From contig JAESII010000005.1 of NCBI GenBank assembly GCA_016756725.1, forward strand, positions 344,247 through 408,246: a stretch of DNA of 64,000 nt, written 5' to 3'. Below are positions 43,492 to 52,559 of the stretch, piece after piece. Position numbers and translations under genes: made by a program. Under the pieces are notes generated by a model. That model had not been told where the DNA came from, ran no database searches, and saw only the letters and a program-made list of their open reading frames with translations. The first letter of the stretch is position 1; each line of letters begins with the position of its first letter. This stretch comes from Synergistaceae bacterium (GTDB lineage Bacteria > Synergistota > Synergistia > Synergistales > Aminithiophilaceae).

Positions 43492-44547
43492 ATGAGTGTC
43501 CAGAGTGCAGCAATAGAGGTACTGAAGGGGGCAGGTAAGCCTCTCCATGCCAATGAAATCGCCAAGCTGATCATCGAAGCTGGGCTCTGGAAGTCTGATG
43601 GTAAGACACCGGAGGCCACCGTTAGCGCCCGGCTCTACTCCGACATCAAGAGCAATGGGGATAAGTCGTGCTTTGTAAAAGTAGGCCCTCAGACCTTCGC
43701 ACTTCGGGATTCCACAGAAATAGAGGGTGACACGGCTTCGGCTCTTGCACCTGTCGAAAAGACCCCAAAACCTCATCTCGCCAACGCGGGCTTTTCCTTC
43801 ACCGATTGCGCTCAGAAGGTGCTTGAGGAGTTCGGCGGCAAAAATCCGATGCACTACAAGGAAATCACCGAGAAGGCGTTGGAAAAAGGATGGTTGGTGA
43901 CGAGCGGAAAAACGCCGGAAGCCTCCATGTACGCCCAGGTGATCACTGAGATCAAGCGCCAGCAGAAACGCGGTGAGCGGCCCCGCTTCGTTCAGCACGG
44001 CCGTGGCTATATCGGCCTGAGCCAATGGATGGGACGCGGTCTGGCATTCCAAATCGAGCAGCATAACCACCAGGTTCGGAAAGCACTGCGTGAGCGCCTG
44101 CTGGCCATGAAACCCGGCGAGTTCGAGGAACTCATCTCGCAGTTGCTGGCGGAGATGGGCTTCGAGATGGTCGAGGTAACCAAACTCAGCGGCGACGGCG
44201 GCATCGATGTCCGGGGCACACTGGTGGTCGGTGACGTGGTCCGCATCAAGATGGCCGTCCAGGTCAAAAAGTGGAAGCTCAAGAACAACATCCTGGCCCC
44301 AGTGGTTCAGCAGGTGTGCGGAAGCCTCGGAGCGCACGAACAGGGCCTGATTATTACTACCAGCGACTTCAGTGCCGGAGCCATCAAGGAAGCGGCTCAG
44401 CCCGACAAGACTCCCATCGCCCTGATGAACGGTGAACAAGTCGTGATGTTGCTGATGGAAAACGGCATCGGCGTCCATCGCTCCACACCGGATCTGTTCG
44501 AGATCGATGAGGAGTTTGCCGTAAAAGATCTTAACCACGCAAATTGA
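43492..44547 (+). CDS. Mrr-type restriction endonuclease with two HARE-HTH domains
   Basis: 351 residues from ATG 43492 (GGTGGAG 8 bases upstream); a GTG at 43483 overlapping the brxL stop is an alternative. Two winged-helix HARE-HTH modules (KPLHANEIAKLIIEAGLWKS and NPMHYKEITEKALEKGWLVT, each followed by GKTPEA) precede an Mrr_cat domain: GEFEELISQLLAEMGFE, DGGIDVRG near 237 and AVQVKKWK near 258, the Asp and Gln-x-Lys of the Mrr active site. Mrr enzymes cut modified DNA. It is transcribed with brxL. BREX loci often carry a type IV enzyme of this sort, so phages that escape BREX by base modification may be met here. Confidence 0.85.
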   Translation: MSVQSAAIEVLKGAGKPLHANEIAKLIIEAGLWKSDGKTPEATVSARLYSDIKSNGDKSCFVKVGPQTFALRDSTEIEGDTASALAPVEKTPKPHLANAGFSFTDCAQKVLEEFGGKNPMHYKEITEKALEKGWLVTSGKTPEASMYAQVITEIKRQQKRGERPRFVQHGRGYIGLSQWMGRGLAFQIEQHNHQVRKALRERLLAMKPGEFEELISQLLAEMGFEMVEVTKLSGDGGIDVRGTLVVGDVVRIKMAVQVKKWKLKNNILAPVVQQVCGSLGAHEQGLIITTSDFSAGAIKEAAQPDKTPIALMNGEQVVMLLMENGIGVHRSTPDLFEIDEEFAVKDLNHAN

Positions 44548-44748
44548 TCAAGGCGGGCGTTCGATTTCGATATGGCAAAAACACCTAAAAGCCTCGCTAA
44601 TAAATGCAGAAAGAAGAAAGCCTTTGAGGACTCTCGACGAAGGACATAAGACCGTCCTGGGTGAACGGCTCGACTTGTCCTGTCCGAAGAGGCGATCGAG
44701 GGGGCTATGGCGGAGCCTTGGGACTCTGCCGAAGGAGAGGCGAAAGTG

Positions 44749-45048
44749 ATGAAAAACCCCGACAGGAAGAGAGTTCCCAGGCTCGATGAGCTGCCCAATA
44801 TCGGCCCGTCCATCGCGGCCGGCCTGGCTTCCATCGGCATCACCCACCCTAGGGAGCTGATCGGCAGAGACCCGCTGGATCTCTACAGGCAGATCGGTGC
44901 AAAAAGGGGCTGCCGTCAGGACCCCTGCCTGCTCGATGTGCTCATGGCGGCCGTCCGCTTCATGGAAGGCGGTGATTCTCTGCCCTGGTGGACCTTCACG
45001 GAAGAGAGGAAAAGACTCCTCAAGGAAAAGGCAGATCCTTTGCCGTGA
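44749..45048 (+). CDS. Cdd1-type helix-hairpin-helix protein
   Basis: 99 residues from ATG 44749 (GAGAGG 8 bases upstream); ATG 44707 is an alternative. RVPRLDELPNIGPSIAAGL is a helix-hairpin-helix, followed by ELIGRDPLDLYRQIG, DPCLLDVLMAAVRFMEG and PWWTFTEERK, the pattern of the Pfam Cdd1 family (named from a gene beside the C. difficile pathogenicity locus). It probably binds DNA non-specifically; role unknown. It marks the change from defence genes to ordinary chromosome. Confidence 0.75.
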   Translation: MKNPDRKRVPRLDELPNIGPSIAAGLASIGITHPRELIGRDPLDLYRQIGAKRGCRQDPCLLDVLMAAVRFMEGGDSLPWWTFTEERKRLLKEKADPLP

Positions 45049-45286
45049 CCTCGACAGAGTTCGTGAAGGGCGAGCGCCTTCGCCGGGCAACGGGAGGGCA
45101 GGTTAAGGTTCTGACGCCCGTCGGGACTTTCAGACCCGGGAAGAGTTCACAAAAGATGGCCTGTTACCGTGAAGTGGGTTAGAATTGCTAGAATTGAAAA
45201 GATGTCGGCCCGTCGGAATTAGGGCAACCTCGCCGCGCAGCCGCTGGTTGGACAGGGCGTCCCTTTCGCCGGGAGTCCTGCCCGTG

Positions 45287-46723
45287 ATGGTCTCTTGTCT
45301 TCTCCTGAAAGGCGGTGCCTCTGCCTCCATGTCTCGAGCCCTTTCGTCCCTTCTTGTGGCTCTCCTTGTTGCCCTGGCGTCACCTCTTACTGTCCGGGCC
45401 GGCGAGGGCCCCTATCTTTTCGTCGGCAACGAGAGGCTGAGGCCGCTGATCTATTCCCAGGACGGGGAGCCGGCGGGGCTTGTCGTCCAAATCACCAGGG
45501 CCATGGCCGAGGCGGCGGGTCTCGACATCGAAATCAGAGTCCTCGACTGGGCCCGGGCTCAGGAGATGATGCAGCGGGGAGAGGCCGACGCCCTGCTTCA
45601 GATCAACTGGACCGAAGAGCGCGACGGCCTCTACGATTTTTCCGTTCCCCTTCTTGACTCGAACTTCACGATCTTCCGCCGCATCGAGCGCGTCGACATC
45701 AACGGCCGTCGTTCCCTTCAGGGCAAGACCGTCGGCGTCGAGACGAAGGGGCTGCCCTGTACGGTTTTGCGGGAGGACCCCGGTGTTCTTCTGAGGCCCG
45801 TCGCGAGCTGGCGGGAAGGTTTCGAGGGGGTTCGCTCCGGCGTGATCGATGCCGTCGTCGTCGACCGGTGGATCGGCGAGTACGAGCTCTATCGGGCCGG
45901 ATTCAACGACATCGTCCCCGTGAGCAGCCCCGTCGCGGTGAGCTGCTCGTCCATCGCCGTCAGGAAGGGCAATAGAGAGCTTCTCGACAGGATCAACGAA
46001 GGCCTGACGGCTATTCAAGCCGACGGGACGAGAGAACGGATCCTCTCCGAGTGGAGCGGCAAGAGGATCGTCTACCTGCCCGAAGAGAAGATGAAGGCCT
46101 ATTACGTCATCGGCGGCCTCGCCCTGGTCAACGTGATCCTTCTCGTCGTCGCCATCGTCTATGCCTGCCTGCTGATGAAGACCAAAAAAGAGGCGGAAAG
46201 GCTGGCCAGCACCGATGGGTTGACGGGGCTTTTCAACTACCGCTCCTTTTATGCCGCGGCGGAGCGGGAGCTGGCCATTGCAGGGCGGCACGGCTGGCCC
46301 CTTTCGATCGTCCAGATCGACATCGACTCCTTCAAGGAGATCAATGACGCCTGGGGCCATCTGTTCGGCGATACCGTTCTCGTCGCCGTCGCCGACGCGA
46401 TCCGCCGGTCCGTGCGCAGCACCGATATCTGTGCCCGAATGGGAGGCGACGAGTTCACCCTTCTCCTTCCGGAAACCGCCGCCGACGAGGCGAGAATCGT
46501 CGCCGAAAGAGTCCGCTCCGCCGTTGCGGCCTTGAAGATGAGGGCCTCGACGGATGTCGTCAGCCTTTCCGTCAGCATCGGGGTGACGACCCGAACCGGA
46601 GGCGGATCGGATCTGGAAGGCCTCATCCGTGAGGCCGACGACGCCCTCTATGAAGCGAAAAGGAGAGGCCGCAATCTGGTCGACGTCTACGGAGCCTGCC
46701 CTAACGCCAAGGACCCTTCCTGA
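45287..46723 (+). CDS. Diguanylate cyclase with periplasmic solute-binding sensor
   Basis: 478 residues from ATG 45287 (GGGAG upstream); ATG 45329 would give a more compact signal peptide (SSLLVALLVALASPLTVRA). After the signal comes a family-3 solute-binding domain (IYSQDGEPAGLVVQITRAMA, WARAQEMMQRGEADALLQI), a membrane helix (IGGLALVNVILLVVAIVYAC near 275), and a GGDEF domain with intact ARMGGDEFTLLLPE near 383-396. It should make c-di-GMP in response to a periplasmic ligand, perhaps an amino acid. A 9-base tandem (TAGAATTGC TAGAATTGA, 45181-45198) lies about 90 bases upstream. Confidence 0.88.
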   Translation: MVSCLLLKGGASASMSRALSSLLVALLVALASPLTVRAGEGPYLFVGNERLRPLIYSQDGEPAGLVVQITRAMAEAAGLDIEIRVLDWARAQEMMQRGEADALLQINWTEERDGLYDFSVPLLDSNFTIFRRIERVDINGRRSLQGKTVGVETKGLPCTVLREDPGVLLRPVASWREGFEGVRSGVIDAVVVDRWIGEYELYRAGFNDIVPVSSPVAVSCSSIAVRKGNRELLDRINEGLTAIQADGTRERILSEWSGKRIVYLPEEKMKAYYVIGGLALVNVILLVVAIVYACLLMKTKKEAERLASTDGLTGLFNYRSFYAAAERELAIAGRHGWPLSIVQIDIDSFKEINDAWGHLFGDTVLVAVADAIRRSVRSTDICARMGGDEFTLLLPETAADEARIVAERVRSAVAALKMRASTDVVSLSVSIGVTTRTGGGSDLEGLIREADDALYEAKRRGRNLVDVYGACPNAKDPS

Positions 46724-46841
46724 GGCCAGAAGAATCCCTCAGGGCCGTGTGTCAGCCTGTGGAGGAGAAGCTCACTCCGCTGCGGGGAGAGCCGGATTGT
46801 CATGGCCGTGCTGTGAAGAAATTCGCAGAGGCCTTTGGGGC

Positions 46842-46870
46842 TTGACGTCTCTTTGTCCGAAGAGTTAGAT
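46842..46870 (+). promoter_or_regulatory. Sigma70-like promoter of ilvE
   Basis: TTGACG (46842-46847), 17-base spacer, TTAGAT (46865-46870), about 100 bases before the ilvE ATG. A GGGGAGG ribosome site lies 7 bases before the start. Confidence 0.7.
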
Positions 46871-46973
46871 AAAGTGAAGTTGCACCGGCTTATCTGTCCA
46901 CTCGCGTCCGTCCCTTTCGGCCGGGCCTTGTGGCGGAAGGAAGAAAACGACAGCATGAAGGGGAGGCGAACGC

Positions 46974-48002
46974 ATGGGCAAGCCCATCAACATCGATTGG
47001 AACACCCTTGGCTTCAAGTACATCAAGACCGATCTGCGCTATGTCTCGCGTTGGAAGGACGGAAGCTGGGACGAGGGGACCCTCGTTGCGGACAACACCC
47101 TCACCATGAGCGAGGGCTCGACGGCCCTTCACTACGGCCAGACCTGTTTTGAAGGGCTCAAGGCCTACCGGACCAAGGACGGCTCCATCCAGCTTTTCCG
47201 GCCCGACGAAAACGCCAAACGGATGCAGGAAAGCTGCCGCCGGTTGCTTATGCCCGAAGTGTCGGTGGAGAAGTTCGTCGATGCCTGTGGGCAGGTCGTC
47301 CGTGCCAACGAGCACTATGTGCCTCCCTATGGCACGGGGGCGACCCTCTATATCCGCCCCTTCGTGATCGGCGTCGGAGACAATATCGGCGTCGCGCCAG
47401 CTCAGGAATATATCTTTTCCATCTTCTGCACGCCCGTCGGAGCCTACTTCAAGGGCGGCATGGTCCCCGTCAACTTCACCGTTTCCGACTACGACCGTGC
47501 CGCGCCTCGGGGAACGGGCGCCGTCAAGGTGGGCGGCAACTATGCCAGCAGCCTTCTGCCCCATCATCTGGCGGTGGAGAAGGGATTTGCCGACTGCATC
47601 TATCTCGACCCCGCGACGCGGACCAAGATCGAGGAAGTGGGGGCGGCGAACTTCTTCGGCATCACAAAAGAGGGGACCTTCGTGACGCCCGCCTCGCCGT
47701 CGATTCTGCAGAGCATCACCCGCCGGTCTCTCATGGACGTGGCCAGGGACATCCTGGGCATGAAGGTGGAACAGCGGGACGTCTACATCGACAAACTCGA
47801 TGAGTTCGTCGAGGCCGGAGCCTGCGGGACGGCGGCGGTCATTACGCCCATCGGCGGCATCGATTACAAGGGCAAGCTCCACGTCTTCCACAGCGAGACC
47901 GAGGTGGGGCCGGTCACGAAAAAACTCTACGAGACGCTCTGCGGAATCCAGTTCGGCGACCTCGAAGCTCCGGCAGGGTGGATCCACAAGGTCAAGATCT
48001 AA
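46974..48002 (+). CDS. ilvE: Branched-chain amino acid aminotransferase
   Basis: 342 residues. PLP-dependent class IV aminotransferase of the long (BCAT type II) form, transferring the amino group between Leu/Ile/Val and 2-oxoglutarate. Marks include [41 protein letters not shown] with the PLP lysine in GAVKVGG (about 184), and [11 protein letters not shown]. Complete and of normal length. It has its own promoter and a terminator at 48020, so it is a single-gene unit. Confidence 0.95.
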   Translation: MGKPINIDWNTLGFKYIKTDLRYVSRWKDGSWDEGTLVADNTLTMSEGSTALHYGQTCFEGLKAYRTKDGSIQLFRPDENAKRMQESCRRLLMPEVSVEKFVDACGQVVRANEHYVPPYGTGATLYIRPFVIGVGDNIGVAPAQEYIFSIFCTPVGAYFKGGMVPVNFTVSDYDRAAPRGTGAVKVGGNYASSLLPHHLAVEKGFADCIYLDPATRTKIEEVGAANFFGITKEGTFVTPASPSILQSITRRSLMDVARDILGMKVEQRDVYIDKLDEFVEAGACGTAAVITPIGGIDYKGKLHVFHSETEVGPVTKKLYETLCGIQFGDLEAPAGWIHKVKI

Positions 48003-48019
48003 GGCAGTGAGGGAACTCG

Positions 48020-48055
48020 AAAAAGGCGATCTCCGAAAGGGGGATCGCCTTTTTA
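48020..48055 (+). terminator. Terminator after ilvE
   Basis: AAAAGGCGATC / GATCGCCTTTT stem with GAAA-containing loop, ending in TTTTT. Confidence 0.85.
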
Positions 48056-48075
48056 CGCCTACAGAGAGGCCGGCA

Positions 48076-48441
48076 ATGAGCCAAGCAGAAGCGATTGCGG
48101 CCAGACGCGTCTACGAGAAGCCAAAAGATGATGACAGCCTGCGGGTCCTCGTGGACCGCCTCTGGCCGCTGGGTATGTCCCGGGAAAGGCTCCAGGCCGA
48201 CTTATGGCTCAAGGATGTGGCGCCCAGATCGGAGCTCCGCCGTTTCTTTCACCGTCATCGGGAAGACGGGGAGCTCTTCCGGAAAGAGGGCCTCGCCGAG
48301 CTTGAGGAAAACGCCGCTGCATCCCGGATCCTCGATCTGGCCCGTCAGGGCCCGGTGCCCCTTCTTTTTGCCTCCCACGACGCGGAGCACAACCACGTCC
48401 TCGTCCTCAAGGGGGTTCTCCTGAGCCGCCTCGGCCGTTGA
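48076..48441 (+). CDS. DUF488 protein (YeaO-like)
   Basis: 121 residues from ATG 48076 with GAGAGG upstream. RRVYEKPKDDDSLRVLVDRL, WPLGMSRERLQADLWLKDVA, FFHRHREDGELFRKE and PLLFASHDAEHNHVLVLK are the marks of the short YeaO type of DUF488. It is a different subfamily from the two DUF488 genes at 22.5-23.6 kb and lacks their Cys motif. It is common in bacteria outside defence islands; function unknown. Confidence 0.85.
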   Translation: MSQAEAIAARRVYEKPKDDDSLRVLVDRLWPLGMSRERLQADLWLKDVAPRSELRRFFHRHREDGELFRKEGLAELEENAAASRILDLARQGPVPLLFASHDAEHNHVLVLKGVLLSRLGR

Positions 48442-48444
48442 CCG

Positions 48445-48909
48445 TCACCTTCCTTCCCGAGGCCCTCTCCCTTTCCAGAGGGTCTCGTCGTCCTCGCAGT
48501 AGAGACTGATCCCCGCTTCACGGAACAGTCGGGCCGTCAGGCCCTCTCCGGGGACGAGGATGCCCTCGAAGCGGCCGTTGTAGACGGCATGGACGCCGCA
48601 GGAGGGGCTCCTTTCCTTCAGGATGGCGGCGTCGGCGCCGACAAGGCGGGCCAGCTTGAGGCTCTCACGGGCGCCACGGAGAAAGGCCCCCGTCAGGTCC
48701 TGCCCCGATAGGGAGTGGACCTTCGGTTCTCTCCCGTGCCCCGGCCGCTGTTCTGCCGGCTCGCGGGGAGTGCCCAGGCCTCCGAGCTGCTCCGGGCAGA
48801 AGGGGAGGGCCTGGCCGGCGGCGACCAGCTCCCGGATCCAGGCGACTGCGTTGTCTCTGCCGTCGTAGCGGCAGGCGAGTCCTGCCAGACAGGCGCTGAC
48901 GAGAATCAA
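48445..48909 (-). CDS. DUF523 protein
   Basis: 154 residues. ILVSACLAGLACRYDGRDN, then LPFCPEQLGGLGTPREPAEQ, AAILKERSPSCGVHAVYNG and GEGLTARLFREAGI are the DUF523 (YbbK-like) pattern, with conserved cysteines at about 7, 13, 38 and 104. It is convergent with the DUF488 gene (3-base gap). Function is unknown, possibly metal or Fe-S binding. Confidence 0.9.
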   Translation of the reverse strand: MILVSACLAGLACRYDGRDNAVAWIRELVAAGQALPFCPEQLGGLGTPREPAEQRPGHGREPKVHSLSGQDLTGAFLRGARESLKLARLVGADAAILKERSPSCGVHAVYNGRFEGILVPGEGLTARLFREAGISLYCEDDETLWKGRGPREGR

Positions 48910-49159
48910 GGGGAGTCACATCCTTTCTGCTCTTTTTGAAAAAACTGTTCCGATCATACCGCTTCCGGTGGTTTGCCGCCCCGTCAGGAGTTGCCTCGAA
49001 GGGATAAGCTGATGATCGACGGGGCGTCCTGCCTTTTCTGACGTCTTTGACTTGCTCTGCCTGAATCGCTTTTAATAATGAAAGAAGGCCCGTTACGATT
49101 CTTGGGCCAAAGCCGGGCCGTCGTGACCCGGCAGAGCGAAAAGGAGAGTGCGGCGATGA

Positions 49160-49435
49160 CTGGGACCGATCCGGCCGTCATCGCCGCCGGAGGCGAAGCG
49201 GCCCGAGGGCCCTGCGACGCTCCTCCAGTATTACGGTCCCACCGCCCAGGGTTCCAACTACGGACTTCTCTTCACCGCCTGGGGTGTGGCGGGATTCTGT
49301 GGTCCCTACTTCGGAGGCATGCTTCAGGCCATGACAGGCTCCTTCTTCGTGCCCTTCATCGCATCGGCTGTTGTGCTGGCATTGGCCGTGGTGATCCTCG
49401 CCTCTCTCAAGGCCCCCGAAAGAAAGGCCGCCTGA
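49160..49435 (+). pseudogene. Fragment of an OFA-type MFS transporter
   Basis: One frame reads the last part of an oxalate/formate antiporter-like MFS protein: LQYYGPTAQGSNYGLLFTAW, GVAGFCGPYFGGMLQ and two hydrophobic helices (SFFVPFIASAVVLALAVVIL), ending in KAPERKAA and TGA. A TGA at 49157-49159 lies in the same frame just before it, and no start or upstream transporter is present. So only the last three or so of twelve helices survive. Confidence 0.7.
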
Positions 49436-49572
49436 ACGCCGCTAGTTTCCTCTGGAGCAGGCTCTTTGCCCGTCCCTGTGGGGCCCTGGCTGATCCTGCC
49501 GAACCGAGGAGAAAGCTGCAATCGGACGGTTTCAGTCTTGAGGTCCCGTCAGGTCCGGCCTTTGGGCAGATC

Positions 49573-49601
49573 TTGACGGCAAGCCCCTTTTCCCTTATGG
49601 T
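49573..49601 (+). promoter_or_regulatory. Sigma70-like promoter of wrbA
   Basis: TTGACG (49573-49578), 17-base spacer, TATGGT (49596-49601), 42 bases before the wrbA ATG. Confidence 0.6.
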
Positions 49602-49643
49602 TTCAGAAATTATTTAATTCTAAATCATGAGGAGGCGTTGACC

Positions 49644-50240
49644 ATGACGAAAGTGCTCGTTCTCTACTATTCCATGTACGGCCACATCGAGGCGCTGGCT
49701 CAGGCTGTCGCCGAAGGGGCCCGTCGTGTTGAGGGCGTCGAGGTGACAGTCAAGCGTGTTCCTGAGACGATGAACCCCGAGGCCTTCAAGGCCGCCGGGG
49801 GCAAGACCGATCAGGAGGCGCCCATCGCCGCTCCTGAAGAGCTGGCCGAATACGATGCCATCATCGTCGGCACGCCGACGCGCTTCGGCAACATGGCCGG
49901 CCAGATGAGGACCTTCTTCGACAGGACCGGTGGGCTCTGGGCCAAGGGCGGCCTCGTGGGCAAGGTGGGAAGCGTCTTTTCCTCGACCGGCACGGGCAAC
50001 GGCGACGATATGACCATCTTTTCCACCTGGACCACACTGGCCCATCACGGTATGATTCTCGTGCCCTTGGGTTTTGCGGCGCCGGAGCTGGCCGACATTT
50101 CCCAGGTGGGCGGCGGAACGCCTTACGGAGCCTCGACGATTGCCGGTGCCGACGGGTCCCGCTGGCCCGACGGGCGGGAGATCGCCATCGCCCGCCACCA
50201 GGGCGAGGCGGTGGCCAAGGTGGCCCGAAAACTCGCCTGA
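49644..50240 (+). CDS. wrbA: NAD(P)H:quinone oxidoreductase, WrbA type
   Basis: 198 residues from ATG 49644 (GGAGG 8 bases upstream; the in-frame TTG at 49638 is less likely). A flavodoxin-like FMN protein: [19 protein letters not shown] (phosphate loop), [42 protein letters not shown] and [12 protein letters not shown] are WrbA hallmarks. It reduces quinones by two electrons and protects against oxygen stress. Single-gene unit with its own promoter and terminator. Confidence 0.95.
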   Translation: MTKVLVLYYSMYGHIEALAQAVAEGARRVEGVEVTVKRVPETMNPEAFKAAGGKTDQEAPIAAPEELAEYDAIIVGTPTRFGNMAGQMRTFFDRTGGLWAKGGLVGKVGSVFSSTGTGNGDDMTIFSTWTTLAHHGMILVPLGFAAPELADISQVGGGTPYGASTIAGADGSRWPDGREIAIARHQGEAVAKVARKLA

Positions 50241-50252
50241 GTCAGAACGGTC

Positions 50253-50288
50253 CGAGGGCGGCTCCGAAAAGGGCCGCCCTCGTTTTTT
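50253..50288 (+). terminator. Terminator after wrbA
   Basis: 10-bp stem CGAGGGCGGC / GCCGCCCTCG with a 10-base loop, followed by TTTTTT. Confidence 0.9.
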
Positions 50289-50302
50289 CCTGGAGGCTTG
50301 AC

Positions 50303-51568
50303 ATGATCGAAAACATGCACAGCACCCCCGTGGCGAACCGTTTCCACATCGCCATCTTCGGCCGCAGGAATGCGGGCAAGTCCTCTCTCATCAACGCCCT
50401 GACGGGGCAGGAGATCGCCGTCACCTCCGAGGTGGCCGGCACCACGACCGATCCCGTCTTCAAGGCCATGGAGCTTCTCCCCATCGGCCCCGTCGTGCTC
50501 ATCGACACGGCCGGCCTCGATGACGAGGGCGAGCTGGGACGAAAGCGCGTCGAGAAGAGCTACGAGGTCCTCCGGCGCTGTCACTTCGCCGTCGTCGTCA
50601 TCGACAGCCGGACGGGATGGACCGATTTCGAGCGCGCCTTTCTTGACGAGCTCCGCCGCCGCGAGATCCCGGCCCTGGCCGTACTGAACAAGGCCGACCT
50701 CGTTTTGGCCGATCGTCTTGGGGACCTCCTGAAGGAGACGCCGCCGGGCACGAAAGCCGTGGCCGCTTCGGCAGTGACGGGAGAGGCCGTGACGGAGATC
50801 AAGGCCCAGATCGTCGCCATCGGCTGGAAGGACCCCGTCGAACCGGCCCTGCTGGGCGATCTCGTCGCTCCCGGCGCGATGGCCCTCCTCGTGACGCCCA
50901 TCGACAAGGCGGCCCCCAAAGGGAGGCTCATCCTGCCTCAGCAGCAGGTCATCCGCGATCTTTTGGACCATGGGGCTTTGGTGTCTGTCACCCGCGAGAC
51001 GGAGCTGGAGAGGGCTCTGTCCCTGCTTGCCGAGCCGCCGGCGGCGGTCATCACCGATTCCCAGGCCTTCAAGGTCGTCGCGGCGGTGACGCCGCCGTCG
51101 ATTCCGCTCACATCTTTTTCGATCCTCTTCGCCCGCCAGAAGGGGGACCTGGCAGAGCTGATCGGCGGCATCGGCCGCATCGCCGCCCTCAGACGGGGCG
51201 AGAAGGTTCTCATCGTCGAGGGGTGCACCCACCACCGCCAGGATGACGACATCGGCACCGTCAAGATCCCCCGCTGGATCAGGGAGATCGCCGGCGATGA
51301 GATCCGCTTTGACTGGGCCTCGGGAGCCTCCTTCCCGCGCGATCTCTCGGACTATGCCGTCGTCGTCCACTGCGGCGGCTGCATGCTGAACCGCCGCGAG
51401 ATGACCTATCGCATCGCCAAGGCCCGCGAGGAAGGGCCGGCCATCACCAATTACGGTCTTCTCATCGCCTATGTCACGGGCATTCTCGAACGGGCTGTGG
51501 CTCCCTTTCCCGAGGCCCTTCAGGCCTGGGAAGAGGCCGTCACCGCAGGTGCCAGGCGCCGCCCCTGA
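50303..51568 (+). CDS. hydF: [FeFe]-hydrogenase maturation GTPase HydF
   Basis: 421 residues. N-terminal GTPase: IFGRRNAGKSSLINALTG (P-loop), SEVAGTTTDPV, LIDTAGLDD, LNKADL. The C-terminal cluster domain has the HydF-specific CTHH near 307 and HCGGC near 355-359, fitting C-x-H-x(~45)-HCxxC. HydF is the scaffold on which HydE and HydG build the di-iron site for the hydrogenase. Its presence implies an [FeFe] hydrogenase elsewhere in the genome. The stop codon lies inside the stem of the following terminator. Confidence 0.96.
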   Translation: MIENMHSTPVANRFHIAIFGRRNAGKSSLINALTGQEIAVTSEVAGTTTDPVFKAMELLPIGPVVLIDTAGLDDEGELGRKRVEKSYEVLRRCHFAVVVIDSRTGWTDFERAFLDELRRREIPALAVLNKADLVLADRLGDLLKETPPGTKAVAASAVTGEAVTEIKAQIVAIGWKDPVEPALLGDLVAPGAMALLVTPIDKAAPKGRLILPQQQVIRDLLDHGALVSVTRETELERALSLLAEPPAAVITDSQAFKVVAAVTPPSIPLTSFSILFARQKGDLAELIGGIGRIAALRRGEKVLIVEGCTHHRQDDDIGTVKIPRWIREIAGDEIRFDWASGASFPRDLSDYAVVVHCGGCMLNRREMTYRIAKAREEGPAITNYGLLIAYVTGILERAVAPFPEALQAWEEAVTAGARRRP

Positions 51569-51584
51569 GGGCGGCGCCTTTTTT
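51555..51584 (+). terminator. Terminator overlapping the end of hydF
   Basis: 10-bp stem GGCGCCGCCC / GGGCGGCGCC with loop CTGA, then TTTTTT. It separates hydF from convergent asrC. Confidence 0.9.
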
Positions 51585-52546
51585 CAGTACTTGATTCCCT
51601 GCCAGTAGAGGGGCGTGAAGACCCGGGCCTTGGCCGGAAGATTCACGTCCTTGAGAGCCCAGCCCTTGAACTCCTCGAATCCGGTCCGGTCGACGATGTA
51701 GCCGATGTGCTCCTTACCGCCCGGAGCGTTTCTGTCGATGTATTTCTCGACGTAGTCGTAGGTGTTGAGGATGATCTTGATGATGCTCGCCTCATCGCCC
51801 CATTTGATGAAATCCTCGCCGAGGCGGGGGTTCTTCTTCCCCGTCCGCCCCATGAGGGTGAGGCGGTAATATTTCTCCTTGCTTCGTGTCCAGGCCATGT
51901 TGGGGCAGTTGAGGACGCATTCGCCGCAGCCGATGCACTTCTCCTCGTTCCTCTGGGGCCGGTATTTGACGGCCTTCAGGGCCGTGACGGACTTTTTTGC
52001 GCAGACGTCGATGCAGGCCTCGCAGCTCACGCACCGCTGCGGCTCGAACTGGGGTTCTGTCATGCCCATGATGCCGAAGTCGTGCATGCGCACCTTCATG
52101 CAGTCGTTGGGGCAGCCCGTGAGAGCGATCTTGAAGTGGAGGTCGTTGGGGAAGACGGCCTTTTCGATGCGCCTGGCGAAGGCTGTCGTGTCGTAGCAGG
52201 CGTAGGGGCAGACGCGGTTTCCGATGCAGGCTGTGATGTTCCGCGTGCCCGAGGCGGGGTAACCCGTCCCCGGCTCGCTCTGGTTGATGTCGAGGCCCTC
52301 GATGAGGGGCTGGAGCAGGGCGTTCACCTCGGCCATCTTCTCGTAGGGAATGCCGGGGATCTCAAAGCCTTGGCGGCTCGTGATGTGGATCGTGCCGTTG
52401 CCGAAGCGCTCGGCGATCTCCTGGATCTTGCCGAGATAGCGGGCGTCGAGGTGGCCGCCGGGGACGCGGATCCGCGAGGCCGTCATGCCCCGGACCTTGG
52501 TGACGCGGAAGGCGTTTTTCTTGAGTTTCTTCGTGTTGATGTCCAT
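51584..52546 (-). CDS. asrC: Anaerobic sulfite reductase subunit C (siroheme)
   Basis: 320 residues. The catalytic subunit reduces sulfite to sulfide. It shows HITSRQGFEIPGIP, ITACIGNRVCPYACYDT and ALTGCPNDCMKVRMHDFG for the siroheme/4Fe-4S site, then two ferredoxin clusters, CVSCEACIDVC and CIGCGECVLNC. It is last in asrABC; asrB ends 14 bases before its ATG. Complete and normal in length. Confidence 0.95.
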   Translation of the reverse strand: MDINTKKLKKNAFRVTKVRGMTASRIRVPGGHLDARYLGKIQEIAERFGNGTIHITSRQGFEIPGIPYEKMAEVNALLQPLIEGLDINQSEPGTGYPASGTRNITACIGNRVCPYACYDTTAFARRIEKAVFPNDLHFKIALTGCPNDCMKVRMHDFGIMGMTEPQFEPQRCVSCEACIDVCAKKSVTALKAVKYRPQRNEEKCIGCGECVLNCPNMAWTRSKEKYYRLTLMGRTGKKNPRLGEDFIKWGDEASIIKIILNTYDYVEKYIDRNAPGGKEHIGYIVDRTGFEEFKGWALKDVNLPAKARVFTPLYWQGIKY

Positions 52547-52559
52547 GGCCTTGCCCTCC

